13,364 nt of DNA, from assembly GCA_040752255.1 (NCBI GenBank), contig JBFMFD010000066.1:1-13364 (forward strand). The letters are read 5' to 3'. The notes under the pieces were generated by a model. It saw only the letters and a list, made by a program, of their open reading frames with translations, did no database searches and was not told the DNA's origin. The number at the start of each line of letters is the position of its first letter. The first letter of the stretch is position 1. Position numbers and translations under genes: made by a program. This DNA is from J051 sp040752255 (GTDB lineage Bacteria > Armatimonadota > Fimbriimonadia > Fimbriimonadales > ATM1). Positions 7,213 to 13,364 of this stretch are shown piece after piece.

Positions 7213-8697
7213 ATGCTTCTCCTCGTCGGCGCGCTCGCTCTTGCAGCCTCGCCGCAACTCGGCTGGCGCGCCGGGACGCCGGAGCCGATCCTGGATGATG
7301 ACCCCGGCTTCGTCGCTCTCTATTGGAGGACGTGGGAGGCGTACCACGAGTGCGTTCGGGAGGATGTGCGCCTTGCCCTATTCCCCCCGCGGTATGCCGC
7401 GCCGAACGGCGAAGTCGCTTTCGACGACGCCATTGCCATCACTCTCTTCAGCAAGTGGGGCTGGAAGGCAGCGCCGTCGAACGAGACGCTGAAGTTCGCG
7501 CTTCAGACGGTCGAGCCCACCGGCAAAGCGCCACGAGCGGTCTCGGTGGCCACGGGAGCCGCCGACGGCGTCGCGGTTGGCCCGCCGCTTGCGCCGCTCG
7601 CGATCTATGACGCCTACCTCCTCAGCGGCGACCGTGCACTCCTCGAGGCTTGCTTCTCGCCTGCTGTGCGAAGGCAGGCGTTCCTCGAGTCGGTGTATGG
7701 ACACATCGAATCGGAGGCCGAGACCGACCCGGAAACGGGGGCGATCCTGCTCGACCCGAAGACGCGCCGCCCAATCATCAAGACCCGCGAAGGGCCCCGC
7801 TTCGTGCCGCCCGAGTTCTCGGTGCTGCCCGTAAGCCCCGGACCATCCGTTCTAGTGTCAGCAGAGGCGCTTGCCCTCTCCATCCAGGCGAACGTGAACC
7901 TCGCACGGGGCGCGGACGCTCTGGGCTTGCGGGAGTCCGCAGCGCTCTACCGCCGCCTGTTGAGAGCGGACGCCGCCAAACTCGCCGCGCTCTGGCACGA
8001 GGAATTCGGCATGCCCATCGGAAGGGACGAGGCGGATGCGCCTGCGGAACAGCCGTCACTCGTCACGGCTTGGGCGCTGCTTGGCGGAGCGCTGGATGAG
8101 GCGACCGCGAGCCGTCTAACTGCTGCGCTCTCTTCTCCCGACCTCTTCGGGCGCAGGGTGTGCTGGCCGCTGCTGCCGTATCGCCACTCACAGTACCGGG
8201 GCGACGCCGGCGTGCGACCACTGTTCGTGTATCTCGTTGCGCGCGGCCTGCTCGATTCGGGCAAGCGCGAACAGGCGGCGTACGCGATCGAGGGGTTCTT
8301 GCGCGTCATCGAACGCAGCGGCGGGGAGAGCGGAAGGGTGTTCAGCGACTACGGACCCGACACGCTTCGGCCTGCTCCCAACGCGCACGAGAGCGCTCTC
8401 GCCGCCGGGCCTATTACCATCGCCGGACTGATCGAGGCCCTCATCGGCATCAACGTGGATGCCCCGAGGAAAACGGTCTACTGGTCACCTTGGCGGCGAG
8501 ACCGACACGGCTTGAAGAACCTGCGCTTCGGCTCCGCGACCGTGTCTGTGGTGTGCGATGGGCGCGCCTCTCGCTTCGCCGCGCCAACCGTCCAGATTGA
8601 AACGGACAGTGCCTTTACCCTCGTTGTGAGGCACGGCGGCCGAGATTGGTCACGCCGATTCGACCCAGGCACTCACGTGTGGACTGTCACCCGCTAA
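7213..8697 (+). CDS. Exported (alpha/alpha)6-barrel glycosidase-like protein (GH63/MGH1 type), possibly inactive
   Basis: 494 residues with a short hydrophobic N-terminus (2-12), so probably exported. The helical-repeat pattern matches six-hairpin glycosidases of the GH63/mannosylglycerate-hydrolase group: WDxxF-like FDDAIAI at 70-76, a QPP-like segment GPPLAPLAIYDAYLLSGD at 123-140, LWHEEFGMPI at 260-269, a YWRG-like HSQYRG at 325-330 and an ENYDPxTG-like SDYGPDT at 378-384. A beta-rich tail follows from about 436. The motif that usually carries the catalytic acid (like GMDNSPR) appears replaced by LPVSPGPS at 205-212, and the Glu of the C-terminal motif by Ser/Asp. Activity is therefore doubtful. 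No Shine-Dalgarno site precedes ATG 7213 and translation may be leaderless. The end overlaps the convergent neighbour by 4 bases. The fold call is moderately sure, the substrate unknown. Confidence 0.6.
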   Translation: MLLLVGALALAASPQLGWRAGTPEPILDDDPGFVALYWRTWEAYHECVREDVRLALFPPRYAAPNGEVAFDDAIAITLFSKWGWKAAPSNETLKFALQTVEPTGKAPRAVSVATGAADGVAVGPPLAPLAIYDAYLLSGDRALLEACFSPAVRRQAFLESVYGHIESEAETDPETGAILLDPKTRRPIIKTREGPRFVPPEFSVLPVSPGPSVLVSAEALALSIQANVNLARGADALGLRESAALYRRLLRADAAKLAALWHEEFGMPIGRDEADAPAEQPSLVTAWALLGGALDEATASRLTAALSSPDLFGRRVCWPLLPYRHSQYRGDAGVRPLFVYLVARGLLDSGKREQAAYAIEGFLRVIERSGGESGRVFSDYGPDTLRPAPNAHESALAAGPITIAGLIEALIGINVDAPRKTVYWSPWRRDRHGLKNLRFGSATVSVVCDGRASRFAAPTVQIETDSAFTLVVRHGGRDWSRRFDPGTHVWTVTR

Positions 8698-10028
8698 CCC
8701 GGCGGCCAGCCTACTGGGGTCAAGTCCTTCGGCGCGCCAATGTCCCACGCCGACGACGGAATCGGTTCGCCGACGATGAAGTAGTCGTACAGAACCGTCT
8801 CGGCGAAGGTTGTGCTCTCCTCGACGCGGCGCGAGCGTTCCACTCGACTAATGAGCCCGTCACCCCTGACGTACACCACTGCGAACCATCCGTCCGCTTG
8901 CTCGATGTCCAGCACGTCGTGCCTCTCGCCGCCGAGTATCGCCGACTCACCACGTAGCGACACGGTCGCCCCCGAAGACGCCAAAGCGCGCCACGGATCC
9001 GCACCCGAGAGCAAGGCGGCCATCAGCCCCTCCATGACGGTGACGGTGCGCCGAATGCGATCGAACGCCTCCTCCCGCAACACAGCGCCTCGATAGACGC
9101 GCCGCGCCACCCTGTCCCAGCCCAAGAGCAGCCCCTCGTCGTAAAGCACGGCAAACGAGCGCGCGGGGCTGTCGAGAGTAACTCCGAAGCGGAATCGCCC
9201 GTCCCTTTCCCACCAGCCGTTCGACTTCAGAGTTCGCTGCTCGCCTTCAGTGAACTGATAGGTGCGGGAGGAGTACATCAGCGTCGGGACTTTCAGGTAC
9301 TTCTCCTTCGACCGCTGCACAACGGCGAGCGCACCTCCCTCGAAGGTAGGCGGGTCTCCCACGACTCCGAACATCTCGACGCGTTGCGCTCCTTCGGGAG
9401 GCTCAAAGCCCAGCGGTCCCTGCAGATCTCCCGTCTGAACAGCAACGCGCCACTCCGCCACCTCCCCCTCGGGAGAGACGAGAGTCAGTCGCCGCAGAAG
9501 GTGGTCTGAATCCCCAACCTCGATCTCCACCGCATAGCCCTCATCCGGCGAGGCTCGGTACACGGGCGAGCCACCGCTTGCACGCGAGAACTGAAGGGGA
9601 CCGCAGCCGGAGAGGAAACTGACCAGCCCTGACGCCGGATCAAGGTACACCTCGAGCAGTGGATCAAGAGAGCCCAGGATCGCGGTAAGCCCGTCGAACA
9701 TCCTTCCCGAAACCCGCTTGACGACGTACTGGTTCGTAGCGCGCTCATAGGCTGTAACGCGCGCGCCATCCACGACCACGATTCGTTCGGCAGCGTCGGC
9801 GGGGCCGATGTCGAGCCTGAATCTCTCGGCGTTTTGGAAGAACAACTTCCACTCGAGGGTGCCCAGGCCCTTGCCCGAGACCTTCGCGCCGACCACTACC
9901 TGAGCGAGTGCCTGGTGAGCCTGACGAACCTCAACCGGCAAGCCCGACACCTGTCGTTCTCCCACGCCGGACGTCGCGCCCGAAGCCTGCGCAGCAAACC
10001 ACAGAACGCCGACGGCGACAACTCTCAC
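8694..10028 (-). CDS. Exported protein with two LolA/DUF2092-like halves
   Basis: 444 residues starting with a signal-like segment (hydrophobic 2-13, cleavage perhaps after ASG near 17). Two halves share one plan. The first has AERFRLDIG at 67-75, then IVVVDGARVTAYE at 83-95, and closes with GFEPPEGAQRV at 207-217. The second has DGRFRFGV at 276-283, FAVLYDEG at 292-299, LYDYFIVGEPIP at 413-424 and closes with GAPKDLTPV at 431-439. This is the order of LolA/LppX-type lipoprotein-carrier and DUF2092 domains, which bind lipids or lipoproteins in the periplasm. The identification is by pattern only. Start GTG 10028 overlaps the uvrC stop as GTGA and has AAGGAGG 7 bases upstream, so it is translated with uvrC. 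The 3' end overlaps the convergent glycosidase-like gene by 4 bases. Confidence 0.65.
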   Translation of the reverse strand: MRVVAVGVLWFAAQASGATSGVGERQVSGLPVEVRQAHQALAQVVVGAKVSGKGLGTLEWKLFFQNAERFRLDIGPADAAERIVVVDGARVTAYERATNQYVVKRVSGRMFDGLTAILGSLDPLLEVYLDPASGLVSFLSGCGPLQFSRASGGSPVYRASPDEGYAVEIEVGDSDHLLRRLTLVSPEGEVAEWRVAVQTGDLQGPLGFEPPEGAQRVEMFGVVGDPPTFEGGALAVVQRSKEKYLKVPTLMYSSRTYQFTEGEQRTLKSNGWWERDGRFRFGVTLDSPARSFAVLYDEGLLLGWDRVARRVYRGAVLREEAFDRIRRTVTVMEGLMAALLSGADPWRALASSGATVSLRGESAILGGERHDVLDIEQADGWFAVVYVRGDGLISRVERSRRVEESTTFAETVLYDYFIVGEPIPSSAWDIGAPKDLTPVGWPPG

Positions 10029-11869
10029 TCCAGAGCCTCCTTCACTCGCTGGGCAAGGGTCGTGGTCATTGTGGGAACGGCGGCGACTTCTTGAACGGAT
10101 GCTCGGCGGATCGCTTCCAGCGAACCGAAGGCACGGAGGAGCAGTCGTCTCCGCTTCGGGCCGATGCCCGGCACCTCGTCGAGAGGATTGCCGAACATCC
10201 GCTTGTCCCTCAACTTGCGATGGTACGAGAGAGCGAAGCGGTGCGCCTCGTCACGAAGCCGACGGATGAGCACCAACCCTGGAGCGTTCAGCGGCATCTC
10301 GAGCGGCTCGGCTCGGCCAGGCTGAAAAACTTGCTCGCGCCGCTTGGCAAGCCCGATCGTGGGGACGGTCAGCCCGATTTCACTCTGTGCTTGGAGCGCG
10401 GCGTGCAATTGACCACGCCCGCCGTCAATGACGAGCAGGTCGGGCAGTTTCAGGAATCCTTCCTTGCCGTCCTTCCAGGCCTTGAACCTTCGGAGCACAG
10501 CCTCTCTCATCATGGCAAAGTCATCGGGCGATTCCGGATTGTAGCGGATGCGAAATCGCCGGTACTCGCCTTTGGCAGGCTGCGCGTCCTCGAAGACGAC
10601 CATGGAGGCGACCGGCGCCGTGCCCTGGATGTTCGAGATGTCAAACCCCTCGATTCGCCACGGTGGGGACGGCAGGCTCAGGGCTTCCTGAAGCTGCTGC
10701 ATCGCTGCCTCAGCCCACGCCGCCTGGCTCTCTTCCTCCTGTCGCATCTGCTCGAGCGCCAGTTCGGCGTTCGTCGCCGCCAGTTCGAGCAACTTCAGTT
10801 TGTCTCCACGCTTCGGAATCTCGACGCGCACCGACCTCCCTCGTTTGCTCCGCAGCCAGGATTCGATGATCGCGCGCTCCTCGATCTCGACGGGCAGGAG
10901 CACCTCTTGCGGGACTTCCGGGGCGTCGGCGTAGTACTGTTTGACGAACTCCTGAACCGCCTCGGCGGGGCTGCTCTCGCCCGAGCCGTCCAAGTGAAAG
11001 ATCCGCTGGCCGATGAGCTTGCCGCCACGCACGTAGAACAACTGCACCGCTGTGCCTCGGTCGTCGCGCACAAGGGCGACGGCGTCCTGATCCCGACCGG
11101 CTTGCCCCACCACCTTCTGTCGTTCGAGGACCTGCTCGATGCTTGCCACCGCGTCGCGGTAGCGAGCCGCTGCCTCGAAGTCGAGACGCTCGGCGGCTCG
11201 CTCGATGCGTTCGCGAAGGTCTTTGAGCAAGGAGTCTTGCTTGCCTTCGAGGAACTGCCGCACGCTGCGGAGCTCCTGTTCGTATTCCTGTCGGTCTGCG
11301 AGCCCGGCGCACGGCGCGAGGCACTGCCCCATGTGATAGTAGAGGCACGGGCGCTGCACCGCCTCTCCGCTCCAGCTCTTGCCGCACGGAATCAAACGGA
11401 ACACCTTGTGCAACAGCGTAAGGGTCTCCCGAACCGCCTGCGCGCTCGTGAACGGCCCGAAGTACCTCGACCCATCCTTGCGCAACCGGCGCGTGAACAT
11501 GACCCTCGGAAACGGCTCCTTCGTCACGACGATGTAAGGATAACTCTTGTCGTCTCGCAGGCGGACGTTGAACGGGGGGCGATGCTGTTTGATAAGGTTG
11601 CACTCAAGAACCAGAGCCTCCAACTCGCTGTCAACGACCAGCCATTCGATGTCGCGAATCAGGGCGACCATTCTCGCGATGCGAGAGCCGAGGTTGGAGG
11701 ACTTTCGGAAGTAGGAGCGCACGCGGCTGCGAAGAGACAGCGCCTTCCCGACATACAGAACCCGTCCTTGCTCGTCCTTGAAAAGGTAGCAGCCGGGCTG
11801 GGCGGGAAGCGCCTTCAGGCGATGGGCGACCGCCTCACGGGCATCCTCGATTGAGGCTCCCGAGCGCAT
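10025..11869 (-). CDS. uvrC: UvrABC excinuclease subunit C
   Basis: Dual nuclease of nucleotide excision repair; with UvrB on damaged DNA it cuts 3' and then 5' of the lesion. At 614 residues all domains are present. The GIY-YIG nuclease has PGCYLF at 25-30, VLYVGK at 37-42 and SELEALVLE near 81-89. A four-cysteine cluster (162, 175, 183, 187) has spacing close to that of the iron-sulfur ligands of E. coli UvrC. The UvrB-binding UVR helix pair spans about 218-246. The RNase H-like nuclease shows FDIS (Asp410), IDGG (Asp482) and SYHRK (His550). Helix-hairpin-helix DNA binding starts at VPGIGPKRR (567-575). ATG 11869 is preferred to GTG 11872 because GGAGG at 11874-11878 lies 4 bases from it but only 1 from the GTG. 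The ATG shares one base with the dedA stop. It is the middle gene of a three-gene operon. Confidence 0.97.
   Translation of the reverse strand: MRSGASIEDAREAVAHRLKALPAQPGCYLFKDEQGRVLYVGKALSLRSRVRSYFRKSSNLGSRIARMVALIRDIEWLVVDSELEALVLECNLIKQHRPPFNVRLRDDKSYPYIVVTKEPFPRVMFTRRLRKDGSRYFGPFTSAQAVRETLTLLHKVFRLIPCGKSWSGEAVQRPCLYYHMGQCLAPCAGLADRQEYEQELRSVRQFLEGKQDSLLKDLRERIERAAERLDFEAAARYRDAVASIEQVLERQKVVGQAGRDQDAVALVRDDRGTAVQLFYVRGGKLIGQRIFHLDGSGESSPAEAVQEFVKQYYADAPEVPQEVLLPVEIEERAIIESWLRSKRGRSVRVEIPKRGDKLKLLELAATNAELALEQMRQEEESQAAWAEAAMQQLQEALSLPSPPWRIEGFDISNIQGTAPVASMVVFEDAQPAKGEYRRFRIRYNPESPDDFAMMREAVLRRFKAWKDGKEGFLKLPDLLVIDGGRGQLHAALQAQSEIGLTVPTIGLAKRREQVFQPGRAEPLEMPLNAPGLVLIRRLRDEAHRFALSYHRKLRDKRMFGNPLDEVPGIGPKRRRLLLRAFGSLEAIRRASVQEVAAVPTMTTTLAQRVKEALE
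10036..10042 (-). promoter_or_regulatory. Ribosome site for the GTG start at 10028
   Basis: AAGGAGG on the minus strand within the last codons of uvrC, 7 bases before GTG 10028. It confirms a non-ATG start coupled to the uvrC stop. Confidence 0.7.
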
Positions 11870-12546
11870 CACTCCTCCGCAGCAACCGCCGCCGCCTTCC
11901 GTTTCCGAACGCGGTGGTGGACCACTTTGATGGCGACCGGAATGACGGACAACGCGAGCAGCCCGAGAATCGCCAACTCGAAGTTATCGCGCACGACCGG
12001 GATCCGGCCCAGCGTGTAGCCCGCGCCGACGCAGACGAGCACCCACATAAAGGCGCCAAGCAGGCAGAAGCAGATGTATCGCCCGAACGTCATCCGCCCG
12101 ATTCCGGCCACGAACGGCGCAAAGGTGCGAACGATGGGGACGAAACGCGCGATGATGATGGTCAACCAGCCATATCGCTCGTAGAACTCGTGCGTCCTGT
12201 CCAGGTACTCACGCTTGAAGATACGACTCTCCTTCCCGCCGCGAAACACCTTTGGCCCCACGAATCGCCCGATGTTGTAATTCACGATGTCCCCCGTGAG
12301 CGCGGCAACCATGAACGTCAGCGCAACGAGCCACACGTTTAGCCCGAACTCAGGCTGCGCAGAGAACATGCCTGCGGCGAACAGAAGCGTGTCCCCAGGG
12401 AGAAACGGCGTAACAACCAGGCCCGTCTCGGCAAACACAATGAGAAAGAAGATGAGGTACGTCAGCGTGCCGTAGTTCTGGATGATCTCCTGAAGGTGCT
12501 CATCCAGGTGCAGGAACACATCGAGAACGTTAGCGAGTAACTCCAC
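11869..12546 (-). CDS. DedA-family inner membrane protein
   Basis: Inner membrane protein of the DedA/SNARE-associated (VTT) family (225 residues), whose members act in membrane homeostasis and move lipid carriers or phospholipids across the membrane. Family motifs are in order: ETGLVVTPFLPGD at 40-52, GDIVNYNIGR at 85-94, FYERYG at 121-126 and ARFVPIVRTFAPFVAGI at 133-149. The functional charged residues Glu40, Asp52, Arg134 and Arg140 match those known in E. coli YqjA/YghB. Four to five hydrophobic segments and a basic tail complete it. The start is GTG 12546, since the protein then begins MELLANVLDVFLHLDEHL like relatives; a longer frame to 12714 adds a low-complexity basic stretch and crosses the divergent lipoprotein gene. 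No strong ribosome site is seen. It is first in the dedA-uvrC-LolA-like operon. Confidence 0.9.
   Translation of the reverse strand: MELLANVLDVFLHLDEHLQEIIQNYGTLTYLIFFLIVFAETGLVVTPFLPGDTLLFAAGMFSAQPEFGLNVWLVALTFMVAALTGDIVNYNIGRFVGPKVFRGGKESRIFKREYLDRTHEFYERYGWLTIIIARFVPIVRTFAPFVAGIGRMTFGRYICFCLLGAFMWVLVCVGAGYTLGRIPVVRDNFELAILGLLALSVIPVAIKVVHHRVRKRKAAAVAAEE
11874..11878 (-). promoter_or_regulatory. Ribosome site that sets the uvrC start
   Basis: GGAGG on the minus strand inside the last dedA codons, 4 bases from ATG 11869 and only 1 from the alternative GTG 11872. It favours the ATG. Confidence 0.6.
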
Positions 12547-12557
12547 AGGCTTACCAG

Positions 12558-12588
12558 AGAATACGACAAATGAGTCCCAGATTGCGAA
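12558..12588 (-). promoter_or_regulatory. Weak candidate promoter of the dedA-uvrC operon
   Basis: On the minus strand TTCGCA (12588-12583) and TATTCT (12563-12558) are 19 bases apart, longer than ideal. TATTCT ends 11 bases before GTG 12546, so the leader would be only a few bases. Low certainty. Confidence 0.25.
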
Positions 12589-12605
12589 CTTCGTCCCGTC
12601 GCGGG

Positions 12606-12611
12606 TACCTT
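12606..12611 (+). promoter_or_regulatory. Possible leaderless -10 element (TANNNT)
   Basis: TACCTT ends 6 bases before ATG 12618, with TTGCGA at 12582-12587 18 bases upstream as a possible -35. The gene has no Shine-Dalgarno site, which fits a leaderless transcript. The -10 is a weak match, so the call is tentative. Confidence 0.3.
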
Positions 12612-12617
12612 CTCCCC

Positions 12618-12890
12618 ATGATGAAAGCGGTTTGCTGGGTGATGGTGGTCGCCTTCTTTGCTGCGATCGGCGTAGGATGCGGCAAGAGCGAGGAAGCCGG
12701 CCGCCCCGAGGCACCGCCCGTCAGCACCGAGCCGGGGCCTGGTATGCGGGAAAACGCGGGCGAACAGAGCCCAGGCGGCGGCCCACAGCAGCGAGTCCCT
12801 CAGGCCCCGAACACCGACGATTCACCCTCAAATCTACGGGGTTACCAGGAGCCTAAGTACCAGGATCCCCTCGAAGAAGATGGGGGTTAG
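12618..12890 (+). CDS. Small proline-rich lipoprotein
   Basis: 90 residues: short basic start, hydrophobic 5-17, then GVGC with the likely lipidated Cys21 (Gly rather than Leu at -3, so a slightly unusual lipobox). The mature part is hydrophilic and disordered, rich in Pro, Gly, Glu and Gln, ending acidic (LEEDGG). No domain is recognised. It diverges from dedA across 71 bases. ATG 12621 directly follows and could also serve as start. An upstream frame to 12570 is possible but would put a basic non-signal stretch before the signal peptide, so 12618 is preferred. Likely a surface-tethered or periplasmic lipoprotein of unknown role. Confidence 0.65.
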   Translation: MMKAVCWVMVVAFFAAIGVGCGKSEEAGRPEAPPVSTEPGPGMRENAGEQSPGGGPQQRVPQAPNTDDSPSNLRGYQEPKYQDPLEEDGG

Positions 12891-12904
12891 GGCGCGGTCG
12901 CCCC

Positions 12905-12933
12905 TTTCCAGCCACCCGCCCGTCGTGTATACT
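12905..12933 (+). promoter_or_regulatory. Sigma-70-type promoter of the repeat lipoprotein
   Basis: TTTCCA (12905-12910) and TATACT (12928-12933) are separated by 17 bases. The -10 matches the consensus at five of six positions and the -35 at four. Transcription would start near 12940, giving a leader of about 60 bases before ATG 13002. This is the best promoter match in the window. Confidence 0.5.
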
Positions 12934-12983
12934 CCGGCAGGAGGCAGGCAGCCGCGTGCGCTTGCTTCTACACACTAACCACC

Positions 12984-12990
12984 AGGAGGT
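12984..12990 (+). promoter_or_regulatory. Ribosome site of the repeat lipoprotein
   Basis: AGGAGGT, a perfect site, but 11 bases from ATG 13002, on the long side. The A-rich spacer fits a well-translated gene. Confidence 0.65.
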
Positions 12991-13001
12991 TACAAACAAC
13001 A

Positions 13002-13331
13002 ATGAAGCGATGGATGATGATGACGATCGCCGCAATCGCGGTTTTCGCACTCTTCGGATGCAACGGCGGCACGGAAGAGACGCCGACTGACGGCGGCGCC
13101 GCGCCTGCCGACGGTGGCGCAACCACCGGCGATATGGCTGGCGAGCCGTCCACCACAACCGACACATCGGGCGGAACTGCCGACACCGGCACGACCGAGG
13201 GCGGCACCACCGAGGGTGGCGCAACCGAGGGTGGCGCGGCCGAGGGTGGCGCAACGGAAGGCTCGACCGACACCGGTACGACCGATGCCGGAGCCGGATC
13301 GACCGACGCCGGGAGCGGCGGCGGCAACTAA
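13002..13331 (+). CDS. Low-complexity repeat lipoprotein
   Basis: 109 residues: basic start (MKRW), hydrophobic 5-18, lipobox LFGC with lipidated Cys20. The rest is almost only Gly, Thr, Ala, Asp, Glu and Ser, acidic and surely unfolded. It contains five 5-residue units, TTEGG/ATEGG-like, at 64-88, and further TDTG and TDAG motifs. No fold or catalytic residue is recognised. It follows another small lipoprotein after 111 bases but has its own promoter and ribosome site. Probably abundant and surface-tethered; its function is unknown. Both strands are open here because of the repeat composition; the lipoprotein signal and control sites favour this strand. Confidence 0.75.
   Translation: MKRWMMMTIAAIAVFALFGCNGGTEETPTDGGAAPADGGATTGDMAGEPSTTTDTSGGTADTGTTEGGTTEGGATEGGAAEGGATEGSTDTGTTDAGAGSTDAGSGGGN
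13191..13265 (+). repeat. 15-bp coding minisatellite, five units
   Basis: Units begin at 13191, 13206, 13221, 13236 and 13251. The middle ones share CCGAGGGTGGC; the first and last are more diverged. The length is a multiple of three, so gain or loss of units keeps the frame. Encodes TTEGG, TTEGG, ATEGG, AAEGG, ATEGS. Confidence 0.85.
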
Positions 13332-13364
13332 CCCGAAGACAAGACCATTCTTCAACTGCGCCCC

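Noticed and set aside
9908..11854. A 648-codon open frame on the plus strand opposite uvrC
   Set aside because: It mirrors uvrC, whose minus-strand product has every expected motif. Its translation shows no fold or motif and it has no ribosome site; long antisense frames are expected in G+C-rich genes.
12547..12714. Longer dedA product starting at 12714
   Set aside because: It would add about 56 low-complexity basic residues before the typical family start and run across the divergent lipoprotein gene.
12890..12904. Hairpin GGGCG-CGGT-CGCCC as a terminator of the first lipoprotein gene
   Set aside because: The stem has only five pairs, it includes the last base of the stop codon, and only three T follow after a C. 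Too weak to call.
13191..13265. Tandem repeat as a CRISPR array
   Set aside because: Units are 15 bases with no spacers, in frame inside a gene, with no cas genes nearby.
12853..13355. Minus-strand frames rich in Pro, Val, Arg or Gly opposite the repeat lipoprotein
   Set aside because: They arise from the low-complexity repeat. The plus strand has promoter, ribosome site, signal peptide and lipobox.

Overview
The window is a gene-dense stretch (about 60% G+C by eye) of what looks like a bacterial chromosome: twelve protein genes, no RNA genes, no mobile element, no CRISPR array and no gap above about 170 bases. The best lineage guess is Armatimonadota (Fimbriimonas-like) or a neighbouring group. 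This rests on a protein ending like the H-X9-DG pseudopilins common in Armatimonadota and Planctomycetes, together with small lipoproteins, DUF4397 and LolA-like envelope proteins and apparent leaderless genes. It is inference, not proof.

Layout. (1) Positions 5420 down to 1, minus strand: a tight four-gene run of a GH38 alpha-mannosidase, a membrane-anchored pseudopilin-like protein, the nuclease SbcD (Mre11 type) and the ATPase SbcC (Rad50 type). The spacings are 9 bases, a 4-base overlap and a 26-base overlap, so it is probably one operon. SbcC meets a stop codon at 18-20 after only 221 residues. (2) 5421-5587: a 167-base divergent control region carrying two copies of the same palindrome, 35 bases apart. 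(3) 5588-6469, plus: an atypical DprA/Smf protein. (4) 6457-7140, minus: a secreted protein with two DUF4397-like units, convergent with and overlapping dprA by 13 bases. (5) 7213-8697, plus: an exported protein resembling (alpha/alpha)6-barrel glycosidases of the GH63/MGH1 type, probably lacking the usual catalytic acids. (6) 12546 down to 8694, minus: a second operon, dedA - uvrC - a large exported protein with two LolA-like halves, all with start/stop overlaps. (7) 12618-13331, plus: two small lipoproteins, the second with a clear sigma-70-type promoter and a 15-bp coding minisatellite.

How the genes work together. SbcCD, DprA and UvrC all handle DNA (double-strand end processing, single-strand DNA or recombination, nucleotide excision repair), but each shares its transcription unit with sugar or envelope genes. 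The window is better read as ordinary compact chromosome with odd neighbours than as a defence island. The most unusual signals are the twin palindrome before dprA, the early stop in sbcC, the pseudopilin-like protein inside the sbcCD operon, the degenerate glycosidase, the duplicated LolA-like protein behind uvrC, and the possible leaderless promoters.
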